This document shows, one piece after another, positions 52,591-60,650 of a DNA stretch of 64,000 nucleotides. The stretch spans positions 992,001 to 1,056,000 of the forward strand of contig NC_013757.1 in the NCBI RefSeq assembly GCF_000025345.1. The letters are read 5' to 3'. Each line of letters starts with the position of its first letter. Position 1 is the stretch's first letter. Position numbers and translations under genes: made by a program. The notes below the pieces were generated by a model. That model saw nothing but the letters and a program-made list of their open reading frames with translations. It was not told the origin of the DNA and did no database searches. Source of the stretch: Geodermatophilus obscurus DSM 43160. GTDB taxonomy: Bacteria; Actinomycetota; Actinomycetes; Mycobacteriales; Geodermatophilaceae.

Positions 52591-53424
52591 TCACCGGAGG
52601 AGCTGCAGGACGCCCTGCGAGCCCTGGTTGGCCTGGGCCAGCATCGCCGTACCGGCCTGCGACAGGATCTGCGACCGGGTGAAGGACACCATCTCCTGAG
52701 CCATGTCGGTGTCGCGGATGCGGCTCTCCGACGCGGCCAGGTTCTCAACGGTGGCGTTCAGGTTGTTGATCTTGTGCTCGAGTCGGTTCTGCACCGCACC
52801 GAGCTTGGCGCGCTCGGTGGAGACCTTCTCGATGGCGCCGGTCACCGCGGTGATCGCCGTGCTGGCGTTCCCCTGGGTGGTGATGTCGCCGACGGCGCCG
52901 GCGAAGAGCCCGGCGGTGCCGGAGGCGCTCATGTCGACGATGCTGACCTCGAGGGTCTCACTCGCATTGGCGCCGACCTGGAACAGCTTGGTGGTGTAGC
53001 TGCCGTCCAGGAGCTCGGTGCCGTTGAACGTCGTCTTGGTGGCGATGTCGTCGAGCTCCTTGGCGAGCGCCTGGAACTCGGCGTTCGCCTTGGCCTTGTC
53101 CGTGGAGCTCACGGCGCCGTCGTTGGCCGCCTGCACCGCGAGGTCACGCATGCGCTGCAGGATGGAGTGCGTCTCGGTGAGCGCACCTTCAGCGGTCTGG
53201 ACGACGGAGATGCCGTCCTGCGCGTTGCGGACGGCGACCTTCAGGCCACCGATCTGGGCGCGCAGGCCCTCGGAGATGGCCAGGCCGGCCGCGTCGTCGG
53301 CCGCCCGGTTGATGCGCAGGCCGCTGGACAGCTTCTCCAGCGACTTGCTCATCTGACCGTCGGTCACGTTCAGGTTCCGATAGGCGTTAAACGCGGCGAT
53401 GTTGTTGTTGACGCGCAGACCCAT
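52591..53424 (-). CDS. hag: Flagellin
   Basis: A 277-residue flagellin made essentially of the conserved D0/D1 ends: MGLRVNNNIAAFNAYRNLNV, LEKLSSGLRINRAADDAAGL at the front, and NLAASESRIRDTDMAQEMVS with LAQANQGSQGVLQLLR at the back. There is only a small central region, so D2/D3 surface domains are absent. The ATG at 53424 has AAGGAGG 6 nt upstream. Expression is predicted from a FliA-type promoter at 53493-53519 and a leader with five GGA motifs (CsrA sites). A glycosyltransferase gene diverges from it. Confidence 0.97.
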   Translation of the reverse strand: MGLRVNNNIAAFNAYRNLNVTDGQMSKSLEKLSSGLRINRAADDAAGLAISEGLRAQIGGLKVAVRNAQDGISVVQTAEGALTETHSILQRMRDLAVQAANDGAVSSTDKAKANAEFQALAKELDDIATKTTFNGTELLDGSYTTKLFQVGANASETLEVSIVDMSASGTAGLFAGAVGDITTQGNASTAITAVTGAIEKVSTERAKLGAVQNRLEHKINNLNATVENLAASESRIRDTDMAQEMVSFTRSQILSQAGTAMLAQANQGSQGVLQLLR

Positions 53425-53485
53425 GGTGTTCCTCCTTGGAATCGGGTCGTTCCCTGTCCGCTGCTTCCGTGCTGCGGCCTTGCAG
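53425..53485 (-). promoter_or_regulatory. hag 5' leader with clustered GGA motifs (putative CsrA binding region)
   Basis: The predicted ~61-nt untranslated leader contains GGA triplets (minus strand) at 53468-53466, 53459-53457, 53453-53451, 53435-53433 and 53432-53430. The last two form the ribosome site AAGGAGGA. CsrA represses hag translation in Bacillus by binding such motifs, and csrA/fliW are present in this locus. Confidence 0.55.
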
Positions 53486-53492
53486 TGGTGGT

Positions 53493-53519
53493 TACGGCGG
53501 GGTGGGGAGGGACCTTGAG
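53493..53519 (-). promoter_or_regulatory. FliA (sigma-28)-type promoter for hag
   Basis: On the minus strand CTCA (53519-53516), a 17-nt spacer, then GCCGTA (53498-53493), one mismatch to GCCGAA. It lies 68 nt upstream of the hag ATG. The remaining 263 bp up to the divergent glycosyltransferase start at 53783 shows nothing recognisable. Confidence 0.7.
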
Positions 53520-53782
53520 GCGAACCGGAGCGATTTTTCGGCGGCTCTCTCCGAGGGGTGGTCCGGCCGTCGGTGGTGCGCGGTGTGCTCGTGCGACAGG
53601 CGGTGCGAGGAATCGGCGTGTCAGGAGCCTCGGGAGCAGGGGCGACGGAGATGGTGGACCGGCCGCCGACGGCCCCGTCCGCTGACGGAGCGCCTCCCAC
53701 CTCAGATCCCTGCCCCAGCGACGGCGCCGCCGGGCGATGCGACTGGCGCTCGCGTTCGAGCGCCGTGAGGACGTCTCTGCCC

Positions 53783-54862
53783 ATGAACGTGTTGCTGTCG
53801 ACCACCCTGTTCCCAGGGTCGCTGTACTACCGGATGTCCGAGCCGGCGCGGGCGGTCAACGACGTCGGTCTCGGCGTCGAGGTCACCGTCCAGCGGGGCG
53901 TGAAGACGACCATGGCGCGCTCCTCGGCGGACCCCGATGCGCCCGCGGCGGTCCAGACCGTGGATGCCCAGGGGGCCGACGTCGTCGTCCTCCAGCTGCC
54001 GAAGACCCGGGAGATGCTCGACGCCCTGCGGCTCCTCCAAGGACGAGGCGTGGCCGTCGTCGTGGAGATGGACGACCTGCTCTCCGCCGTGCCACCCGGC
54101 CACCGCGGACACGACGTGCTGGTCCGCAAGGGCGTGGCGCGGGTCGCGGCGGCCTGCGCCCGGGAAGCCGACTTCGTCACCGTCTCCACCCCGGCTCTGC
54201 TCGAGGAGTACGCGCCGCACGGTCGCGGGATGGTGGTCCCGAACGCGATCCCCCGCCGGATCGCGGAACTCACCCCGGCCCATGACCGCGCTCCTGAGGT
54301 CGTGACGGTCGGCTGGGCCGGCTCGGTGTCGACCCATCCCTACGACCTGGAGGAGATGCAGTCCGGGCTGCAGCAGGCGCTCGACCGCACCGGGGGAGTG
54401 AGCCGGTTCGCGATCCTCGGGGAGGCCGGCGATGCCCGCCGCAGGCTGCGTCTGGCCGAGGACCCGATCGAGCTGCCCTGGGTCCACGACGTGGACGGCT
54501 ACCTGGCGACGCTGGGGCAGAGGTTTGACATCGGCCTCGCCCCGCTGCGGATCGACCGGTTCAACACGGCCAAGAGCTGGCTCAAGGTCCTCGAGTACGC
54601 AGCCCGCGGCATCTACGCCGTCCGAGCGCCGAGCGCCGAGTACGAGCGGCTGGGACTGGGACACCGTGCCAAGCGCCCGCGTGACTGGTCCGCCGCCATC
54701 GTCAAGGGGGTCGAGGACCCGGACCGGCGCCGCGACGTCGCGGCCGCCGACCGCGAGCTGGTGCTGGCTTCCCATCTGACCGAGCACACCGCTGAGCTGT
54801 GGGTCACGGCCTGGCGGCAGGCGCGGGAGAACCGCTCCCGCGCGGACCGCATCGGAGCCTGA
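53783..54862 (+). CDS. Glycosyltransferase-like protein next to flagellin
   Basis: A 359-residue GT-B-type glycosyltransferase-like protein. It has N-terminal Rossmann-like alternation (VVVLQLPKTREMLDALRLLQ, VVVEMDDLLSAVPPGHRGHD) and C-terminal nucleotide-sugar-type elements (VGWAGSVSTHPYDLEEMQ, FDIGLAPLRIDRFNTAKSWL followed by KVLEYAARGIYAV). A role in modifying flagellin is plausible because it diverges from hag and lies inside the flagellar locus. The ATG at 53783 is used; GTG 53765 is an in-frame alternative. Donor and acceptor are unknown. Confidence 0.75.
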   Translation: MNVLLSTTLFPGSLYYRMSEPARAVNDVGLGVEVTVQRGVKTTMARSSADPDAPAAVQTVDAQGADVVVLQLPKTREMLDALRLLQGRGVAVVVEMDDLLSAVPPGHRGHDVLVRKGVARVAAACAREADFVTVSTPALLEEYAPHGRGMVVPNAIPRRIAELTPAHDRAPEVVTVGWAGSVSTHPYDLEEMQSGLQQALDRTGGVSRFAILGEAGDARRRLRLAEDPIELPWVHDVDGYLATLGQRFDIGLAPLRIDRFNTAKSWLKVLEYAARGIYAVRAPSAEYERLGLGHRAKRPRDWSAAIVKGVEDPDRRRDVAAADRELVLASHLTEHTAELWVTAWRQARENRSRADRIGA

Positions 54863-54893
54863 GGGGGGACCGGTCCTCCCCACCCCTCACAGT

Positions 54894-54947
54894 GGAAGGA
54901 CACCTCCCCGAGCCCTTCGCAGGCTCAGGGCACGCCAGGAGGGGGCC
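54894..54947 (+). repeat. T-element copy 6 (plus orientation), 3' of the glycosyltransferase gene
   Basis: GGAAGGAC, outer arm ACCTCC, CCGAGCCC, loop TTCGCAGGCTCA, GGGC, then GGAGGGGG and CC. It is more degenerate than the other copies and follows the only plus-strand gene that carries one, in the matching plus orientation, 32 bp after its stop. Confidence 0.6.
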
Positions 54948-54992
54948 GTGCCCTGGACGGGGTCGTCACTGTGTGCTCGGCCACGAACAGCA

Positions 54993-55029
54993 GAGCGCCC
55001 CGGGTCCTCGTCGAGGACCCGGGGCGCTC
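54993..55029. terminator. Bidirectional terminator between glycosyltransferase and fliA
   Basis: An 18+1+18 nt perfect palindrome starting GAGCGCCCCGGGTCCTCG. It lies between convergent genes (stops at 54862 and 55051) and can act for both. Confidence 0.85.
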
Positions 55030-55050
55030 CGGCGTCTCGCGGTGACGGGC

Positions 55051-56124
55051 TCAGGCGCTACGACCGGTCGCCGTCACCCACGGGTTGCGGTGCGGCGGGA
55101 CGGCCACGGGACGCGAGTGGGGGAGCGGCGGGGCCGCAGCCGGCGGGGCGTTGCGGCCGGCCACCCGGTCGACGTAGGAGCGCTGCTGGTTCCGGGCGCG
55201 CACCCCGCCGTCGGCCGGCACGGCCTTGCCCTCCCACACCTCGCTCATCGCCGCGTGCAGCAGGGTCAGCGCGCGGGCGCGCATCTGTGAGACGCGGGAG
55301 AGGGTGACGCCGAGGTCCGCGGCGATGTCGGTGAGCGACTCGCCTCCGAAGAAGTTGCGTTCCACGACCTCGTCGAGCCGGTCGGGCAGCTGGCGGATCG
55401 CCTCGTGCAGGTACCGGGACCGCTCGCTGCGCAGCAGCGCGCGCTCCGGCGACTCCCCGGTGTCGGGCAGGTCGAGGGAGGCGCCGTCCGGACCGGTCTC
55501 GGCGTCGATGCTCACCATGACCGCCCGGTGGACGTCGACCTGCAGGCTCTCCAGGTCACTGCGTGCCATCCCGAGGCTGGCGGCGAGCTCCTCGCGCGTC
55601 GGCGGGCGGCCCAGCTGGATGGCCAGCGCGTCGGCCGCGGCGTCGGTGCGCCGGGCGGCGGCCCGCACGGAGCGGCTGGCCCAGTCACCGGAGCGCAGCT
55701 CGTCGAGGACGGCGCCCTGCAGCCGGGCGAGGGCGTACGTCGCGAACGACGCCCCCGCCGACGGGTCGAAGCGCCGGGCGACCTCGACCAGTGCCACGCG
55801 CGCGCAGGACAGCAGGTCCTCGCGGCTGACGTGGGCCGGCAGCGAGATGCGTGAGGCGACCGCGTTGACCGCGAACGCGGCCAGCGGCAGGTGCTCGGTC
55901 ACCAGGGCGTCGACGTCCCGGGGGGAGGTGTCGCGGGTCGTGGTGTCCCGGGTCGGGCGTGGCCGGGTGGAGGGGCCGGCGGGCGGGGCGACGGGGAGGC
56001 GCGAGGCTGAGGCACTGGACCGCAGGGGCGCCTGTGCACGCGATGGGCTCACGTCCCCCTTCTCGGCAGGCTCCGGCCCGGACGGCACCCCCTGATCGGC
56101 ACGGACGCGTCCCGACTTGAGCAC
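55051..56124 (-). CDS. fliA: FliA/WhiG-type RNA polymerase sigma factor
   Basis: A 357-residue sigma-70-family protein. After a ~65-residue Pro/Arg-rich extension come region 2 (HLPLAAFAVNAVASRISLPA, FATYALARLQGAVLDELRSG then DWASRSVR), region 3 (GRPPTREELAASLGMARSDL) and region 4 (QLPDRLDEVVERNFFGGESL followed by TDIAADLGVTLSRVSQMRAR). The DWASRSVR motif is typical of FliA/WhiG/SigD. It most likely reads the CTCA/GCCGAA promoters before flbD, hag and flgN. GTG 56124 is the longest start; GTG 56052 is another option. No flgM-like gene was found beside it. Confidence 0.92.
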   Translation of the reverse strand: MLKSGRVRADQGVPSGPEPAEKGDVSPSRAQAPLRSSASASRLPVAPPAGPSTRPRPTRDTTTRDTSPRDVDALVTEHLPLAAFAVNAVASRISLPAHVSREDLLSCARVALVEVARRFDPSAGASFATYALARLQGAVLDELRSGDWASRSVRAAARRTDAAADALAIQLGRPPTREELAASLGMARSDLESLQVDVHRAVMVSIDAETGPDGASLDLPDTGESPERALLRSERSRYLHEAIRQLPDRLDEVVERNFFGGESLTDIAADLGVTLSRVSQMRARALTLLHAAMSEVWEGKAVPADGGVRARNQQRSYVDRVAGRNAPPAAAPPLPHSRPVAVPPHRNPWVTATGRSA

Positions 56125-56129
56125 CTCGG

Positions 56130-56155
56130 CTCAAGGCCCCCCGGATGGTGCCGAA
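56130..56155 (+). promoter_or_regulatory. FliA (sigma-28)-type promoter for flgN-flgK-flgL-fliW-csrA
   Basis: CTCA (56130-56133), a 16-nt spacer and GCCGAA (56150-56155), a full consensus match. It lies 61 nt before the flgN start. The -35 region is the right arm of a dyad CTTGAGC-N6-GCTCAAG, so a repressor or the fliA promoter on the other strand could compete here. Confidence 0.75.
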
Positions 56156-56215
56156 GCTGCTCACTGAGAACCCGCGGGCAGCACCGACGCCTGCCCCGGG
56201 GAGTACGGAGGGACG

Positions 56216-56710
56216 GTGGGGGGCGTGGACTACCAGCTCCTGTCGACGTTGCTGTGGCGCGAGCAGGAGCTGCTGGACCTGCTGCTGTTCAAGGCGGAGG
56301 AGAAGCAGTACCTGATCGTCACGGGCAAGACCCGCTGGCTGTCGCGCATCGCGCACGAGATCGAGGTCGTGCTCGACCAGCTGCGCACCATCGAGGTGGA
56401 GCGCGCGGCGGCCACCGAGGTCATCGCCGAGCGGCTGGGCGTGGGCGTGAACCCATCGCTGCGCAAGCTCGCCGAGGCCGCCCCGACCCCGTGGAACGAC
56501 CTGTACGCCAAGCACCACGAGACGCTGTTGGCGCTCGTGACGGAACTGCGCGGCCTCTCCGACGCCAACCGCGAGCTGATCGAGGGCGGGCTGTCCGCCT
56601 TCGGCGACGCGCTGCTGTCGGTCAAGGCGCCGTCGGCCGGCACCTACGGGGCGACCGGTCGCAGCGACCAGCGCGCGCACCGCGCGGTCACCCTGGACGG
56701 TGCTCTGTGA
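56216..56710 (+). CDS. flgN: Flagellar chaperone FlgN
   Basis: A 164-residue, mostly helical protein (LLSTLLWREQELLDLLLFKA, later TPWNDLYAKHHETLLALVTE) at the FlgN position before flgK and flgL, whose export it should assist. The FlgN-type first helix and its pairing with flgK through a GTGA overlap support the call. GTG 56216 is close to GGAGG; GTG 56225 (VDYQLL) is an in-frame alternative. Confidence 0.85.
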   Translation: MGGVDYQLLSTLLWREQELLDLLLFKAEEKQYLIVTGKTRWLSRIAHEIEVVLDQLRTIEVERAAATEVIAERLGVGVNPSLRKLAEAAPTPWNDLYAKHHETLLALVTELRGLSDANRELIEGGLSAFGDALLSVKAPSAGTYGATGRSDQRAHRAVTLDGAL

Positions 56711-58155
56711 GTTCCACCTTCGGCGGGCTGAACACCGCCCGGACGGCGCTGTGGGCGTCGCAGCGCGGGCTGGACGTCACCGGCCAGAACATTGCCAACG
56801 TCAACACCGACGGCTACTCGCGGCAGCGGGTCGAGCTGCGCGCCATGGGGGGCACCGCCGTCCCGGCGATCCACTCGGTGAGCAGCCCGGTCGGCAACGG
56901 CGTGGACGCCAACCAGGTCGACCGGATCCGCGACGTGTTCCTGGAGCGGCGCGGTCAGGTCGAGACGGCGCGCACCGCGCAGCTGACCGTCGGCAACGAG
57001 GCGCTGGCCCAGGTCGAGGCCGCCTTCCGCGAGCCGGGGGAGACCGGCATCCGCAGCATGCTGGACGACGTGTGGGCGGGCTTCAGTGCCCTGGCCAACG
57101 CCACGGACCCGACCGAGCCGGCCGTGCGCAGCCAGGTGCTCGAGCGGCTGGACATCCTGGCCTCGGGCATGAGGACCACGCGGGCCACCCTCGACCAGCA
57201 GTGGCGGCAGACCCGTGACAACGTCGTGGCGCTCGCCGCTGAGGTGAACACGACGGCGTCGTCCATCGCCGACCTCAACACCCAGATCCGCCAGGCCACC
57301 CGGTCGGGGCTGCCCACCAACGAGCTCTCCGACCGCCGGGACCTGCTGGTCGTGCAGCTGGCCGAGAAGGTGGGCGCCACGTCCGTGGCGGCGTCGGACG
57401 GCATGGTCGACGTCATCGTCGGCGGTACGACGCTGGTCGCCGGCGGCTCCGCGCTCGGCCTGCGCGTCGCCGGCGTCGACGACCCGGACGCCGTCGGCGC
57501 CGGGAACGACCCGCGGGTGGTCACGGCCCCGGGCGGGACGACCCTCGCGGTCGGCGGCACCGCCGGCGGCCAGATGGCGGTGCTGTCGACGACCCTCCCG
57601 AGCTACCGCAACGCGCTCGACGGGCTCGCCCGCGACCTGGTGGGCAAGATCAATGCGGTCCAGGCCCAGGGCTACGACGTCTACGGCGCGTCGGGGGCGG
57701 CCGAGCCGCTCATGGACGACGGCTCCGGCAACCCCGTCGTCGACCTGGCCAACGTCGACGCCGGCAACATCAGGGTCCGCGTCACCAGGCCCGAGCTCAT
57801 CGCCGCCGCGACGACGGCCCCCGGGGTCCTCGGTGCCCCCTCGGCCGACGGCGGCAACGCCGACGCGTTCTTCGACCTGAGCCTCGAGAACGGTGGCGTC
57901 GACGCCACCTATCGGGCGCTGGTCGTCGCGCTCGGGGTCGAGGCCTCGGTCGTCGCCCGCGACGTCGCGGTCCAGAAGGTGATCTCCACCCAGGTGGACG
58001 CCGCCCGCGAGTCCGTGTCCGGTGTCAACCTCGACGAGGAGATGACCAACATGCTGTCCTTCCAGCACGCCTACAGCGCGGCCGCCCGCATGGTGACCGC
58101 CATCGACGAGGCACTGGACACCCTGATCAACCGCACCGGCGTCGTGGGGCGGTGA
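56707..58155 (+). CDS. flgK: Hook-filament junction protein FlgK
   Basis: A 482-residue FlgK. The N-terminal LNTARTALWASQRGLDVTGQ then NIANVNTDGYSRQRV and the C-terminal SGVNLDEEMTNMLSFQHAYS then AAARMVTAIDEALDTLI are family hallmarks. ELSDRRDLLVVQLAEKVG marks the middle. GTG 56707 overlaps the flgN stop. It forms the first junction zone between hook and filament. Confidence 0.96.
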   Translation: MSSTFGGLNTARTALWASQRGLDVTGQNIANVNTDGYSRQRVELRAMGGTAVPAIHSVSSPVGNGVDANQVDRIRDVFLERRGQVETARTAQLTVGNEALAQVEAAFREPGETGIRSMLDDVWAGFSALANATDPTEPAVRSQVLERLDILASGMRTTRATLDQQWRQTRDNVVALAAEVNTTASSIADLNTQIRQATRSGLPTNELSDRRDLLVVQLAEKVGATSVAASDGMVDVIVGGTTLVAGGSALGLRVAGVDDPDAVGAGNDPRVVTAPGGTTLAVGGTAGGQMAVLSTTLPSYRNALDGLARDLVGKINAVQAQGYDVYGASGAAEPLMDDGSGNPVVDLANVDAGNIRVRVTRPELIAAATTAPGVLGAPSADGGNADAFFDLSLENGGVDATYRALVVALGVEASVVARDVAVQKVISTQVDAARESVSGVNLDEEMTNMLSFQHAYSAAARMVTAIDEALDTLINRTGVVGR

Positions 58156-58159
58156 CCTG

Positions 58160-59056
58160 ATGCGGATCACCCACCGGGCCGTCACGCAGACCGCGCTCCT
58201 CGGCCTGAACACCAACCTCTCGTCCGTGGCGAAGCTGCAGCAGCAGCTGACCTCCGGGAAGCTGATCAGCGCCCCGTCGGACTCGCCGACCGGGACCAAC
58301 AAGGCGCTGCAAATCCGGCAGGACCAGAGCGCCGTCGAGCAGTTCGCCAAGAACATCTCCGACGGGCAGAGCTGGCTCGACGCGACCGACACCGCGCTGA
58401 ACGAGGCCGTCGCCCAGGTGCAGCGGGTCCGTGCGCTGACCGTGCAGGCCATGAACGACGGTGCGGTGTCGACCAGCTCGCAGAGGGCCATCGCCGTCGA
58501 GGTGGCGGCGCTGCGGGAGAGCCTCCTCGGTGTGGCCAACTCGAGCATCAACGACCGCGCCCTATTCGGTGGCGTGACCCAGGGCTCGACCGCGTACAGC
58601 GCGGACGGCACCTACGTCGGCGCGCCGCCCGTGGGCGAGGGGATCACCCGACGGGTGTCGAACGCCGACCGGATCCGGATCGACGTCACCGGCCACGAGG
58701 CCTTCGGCGTGCCCAGCCCCGGCAACCCGGACCTGTTCGGTCTCGTCGGGAAGATTGCCGCCGATGTCGGGACCGCACCCGACGCACTGTCGGCTGACCT
58801 CGAGCAGCTCGACGCGGCGCTCGACCGGCTGCTCGGGGCCGCCGCCTCCGTCGGCGCCCGCTCGACCCGGATGGAGGCGGCCGGCCAGGTCAACACCGAC
58901 CTGCAGCTGACCCTGGCCTCGCAGCTCGTGGCCGTCGAGGACATCGACCTGGCAAAGACGATCATGGAGCTCAGCCAGACCGAGGTCGGCTACAAGGCGG
59001 CGCTGCAGGCCACCGCTCAGGTGATCCAGCCGACGCTCGTGGACTTCCTGCGATGA
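58160..59056 (+). CDS. flgL: Hook-filament junction protein FlgL
   Basis: A 298-residue flagellin-like junction protein (MRITHRAVTQTALLGLNTNL, QQQLTSGKLISAPSDSPTGT; C-terminal DLAKTIMELSQTEVGYKAAL). It starts 4 nt after flgK and overlaps fliW by 4 nt. It forms the second junction layer onto which flagellin is added. Confidence 0.95.
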   Translation: MRITHRAVTQTALLGLNTNLSSVAKLQQQLTSGKLISAPSDSPTGTNKALQIRQDQSAVEQFAKNISDGQSWLDATDTALNEAVAQVQRVRALTVQAMNDGAVSTSSQRAIAVEVAALRESLLGVANSSINDRALFGGVTQGSTAYSADGTYVGAPPVGEGITRRVSNADRIRIDVTGHEAFGVPSPGNPDLFGLVGKIAADVGTAPDALSADLEQLDAALDRLLGAAASVGARSTRMEAAGQVNTDLQLTLASQLVAVEDIDLAKTIMELSQTEVGYKAALQATAQVIQPTLVDFLR

Positions 59057-59457
59057 CCCTCTCCGCCGTCGCGACCCTGCCCCTGCTGTCGATGACCGAG
59101 GCGCTGCCCGGGTTCCCGGGCCACCGGGACTACGTGCTGGTGACCGCCGACGGCGACGGCCGGCTGTTCTGGCTGCAGTCGATGGCGCCGGAGGGCCCGC
59201 GCTTCCTCGCCATCGACCCGGGCAGGTACTTCCCGGACTACGCACCCGCGCTGCCCCCGGCCGTGTGCGCGGACCTGGAACTCGACGACTCTGCGGAGGC
59301 ACGGCTGTACTGCCTGGTGACGGTGCCGGCCGAGGGCCCGGCCGCGGCCACGGCCAACCTGCGGGCCCCGCTGGTGGTCAACCCGGCCAACTGGCGGTCC
59401 AGCCAGGTCGTGCTGCTCGACGGATCCCATCCCATCCGGCGGCCCCTGCGCCGATAA
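59053..59457 (+). CDS. fliW: Flagellar assembly factor FliW
   Basis: A 134-residue FliW. Conserved parts are LSMTEALPGFPGHRDYVLV, LFWLQSMAPEGPRFLAIDPG and ATANLRAPLVVNPANW. FliW binds flagellin and antagonises CsrA, so that hag translation rises only when flagellin is being exported. The ATG overlaps flgL (ATGA), and csrA follows after 98 bp, the standard partner-switch layout. Confidence 0.94.
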   Translation: MTLSAVATLPLLSMTEALPGFPGHRDYVLVTADGDGRLFWLQSMAPEGPRFLAIDPGRYFPDYAPALPPAVCADLELDDSAEARLYCLVTVPAEGPAAATANLRAPLVVNPANWRSSQVVLLDGSHPIRRPLRR

Positions 59458-59555
59458 CTGAACCGGTGGACGCGAGTCCGCCACCCCGGCGGGCGGCGAC
59501 CAGTTGCTCGCCGATCCGCCAAGGACGGCCACCACACACCCATGGAGGGGTACCC

Positions 59556-59867
59556 GTGCTCACTCTCACCCGCAGCGTCGGCGAGACCATCCGCATCGGC
59601 GACGACATCGAGGTCCACGTCGTCGAGGTCCGCGGCGGCACCGTCCGCCTCGGCTTCAAGGCCCCCCGGGAGGTGACCATCCACCGCGAGGAGGTCTACC
59701 GGCAGATCGCCGAGGCAAACCTGCTCGCGGCCCAGGTCACCGCCGACACGCTTGGCGCGCTGGCCGCCTTCGCCCCCACGGCGGCCGAGGAGTCCGGGAC
59801 CGCCACGGAGCACCCGCCCGCCGAGCCGATCGGTCACGCTCAGGTCACGGAGGGCTCCGCCGGCTGA
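59556..59867 (+). CDS. csrA: Carbon storage regulator CsrA
   Basis: A 103-residue CsrA. The core MLTLTRSVGETIRIGDDIEV and the RNA-binding VRLGFKAPREVTIHREEVY are intact. A ~40-residue acidic Ala-rich C-terminal extension makes it longer than the usual 60-80 residues and might be where FliW acts allosterically. GTG 59556 has GGAGGGG 6 nt upstream. Its likely main target is the hag leader. Confidence 0.96.
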   Translation: MLTLTRSVGETIRIGDDIEVHVVEVRGGTVRLGFKAPREVTIHREEVYRQIAEANLLAAQVTADTLGALAAFAPTAAEESGTATEHPPAEPIGHAQVTEGSAG

Positions 59868-59872
59868 CAGAA

Positions 59873-59894
59873 CTGGCCGGGGCAGGCCCCCCAG
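59873..59894 (+). terminator. Weak hairpin after csrA
   Basis: CTGG and GGGG pair with CCCC and CCAG around CAGG, with a 2-nt bulge, directly after the csrA stop. It is a tentative terminator in the 201-bp gap before the next gene. Confidence 0.35.
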
Positions 59895-59995
59895 CTCTTG
59901 TGGACTCCTGCCGAGCACCGCACCGGACGGGTCCGTGCATCGATCGACACGGGCAAGACCTGCCGAAGAGATGCCCTGACATTGCGTATGGCACA

Positions 59996-60039
59996 GCGAG
60001 AGTTGTGCCGGTCGCTGGGTCGTGGATGCGCGAGAGTTG
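59996..60039 (+). promoter_or_regulatory. Direct repeats GCGAGAGTTG upstream of the 60069 gene
   Basis: Two exact 10-mers at 59996-60005 and 60030-60039 (34 bp apart, about three helical turns) precede the start at 60069. This is a candidate activator or repressor site. Confidence 0.35.
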
Positions 60040-60068
60040 CCCCAAGCACGTCACAGGGGGCAATCAGG

Positions 60069-60572
60069 ATGCAGCAGACCGTTACCACCGAGTCCGGCGA
60101 CCAGGTCGCCACGGTCGTCGGCTCCGACGCGGAGTCCGACACCGTCGTCGTGCACGTGCAGCTGCGGCCGCGCCGCGGGTCCACCCGGCGGTGTCTCGCG
60201 GCGCTGGCCGAGCTGGCCGGCGCGCACCCCGCGGTGTCCTTCACCCTCACCGGGCTGAGCAAGGACGACCGGGTCGTGCGCGTGACCGTCGGCGTCGAGC
60301 TCGGCCCGCGGGCCGCCGTCGCCCGCTTCTCGCCGCAGGCGCAGGCCGCCTACGCCTTCGTCAGCTCGCTGTTCACCACGCTGTACGACCACATGCCGGT
60401 CTACACGGTGGAGCCGGGCGAGGCCGAGCGCGCCGCGGCCGCCGACCTGATGGCCCACCTCGAGGCCGGCCCGGCGACCGAGGTGGTCCCCGCCCCGCGG
60501 CGGCCTGCTGTGGTCGAGCACGAGGAGGACGCCGTGCTCCTCACCCCTCGCAAGCTCGCGACGAGCCTCTGA
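60069..60572 (+). CDS. Uncharacterised protein downstream of csrA
   Basis: A 167-residue soluble protein not matched to any family. It starts MQQTVTTESGDQVATVVGSD and has a beta-rich first half (TVVVHVQLRPRRGSTRRCLA). A helical mid-part AYAFVSSLFTTLYDHMPVYT and an acidic tail follow. The ATG at 60069 has AGGGGG about 9 nt upstream. It follows csrA by 201 bp and precedes a divergent sigma gene by 78 bp on the same strand, so a motility- or sigma-linked regulatory role is possible but unproved. Confidence 0.65.
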   Translation: MQQTVTTESGDQVATVVGSDAESDTVVVHVQLRPRRGSTRRCLAALAELAGAHPAVSFTLTGLSKDDRVVRVTVGVELGPRAAVARFSPQAQAAYAFVSSLFTTLYDHMPVYTVEPGEAERAAAADLMAHLEAGPATEVVPAPRRPAVVEHEEDAVLLTPRKLATSL

Positions 60573-60650
60573 ACGGGACCACCCCCGCCGTCCGTCGCGG
60601 TCGTGCCGACCGCACAGCGCCGTCTTCCCCACAGCGCCGAGGAGTTCCCG

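Noticed and set aside
53436..53768. Open frame between hag and the glycosyltransferase
   Set aside because: No ribosome site, Arg-rich low-complexity product, and it overlaps the hag promoter and leader.
59839..59864. CTCA-N16-GCCGGC at the end of csrA
   Set aside because: Two mismatches in the -10 box and location inside coding sequence make a promoter unlikely.
59962..59967. GCCGAA box after csrA as another FliA promoter
   Set aside because: No CTCA at 15-17 nt upstream (CGATCGA-type sequence instead).
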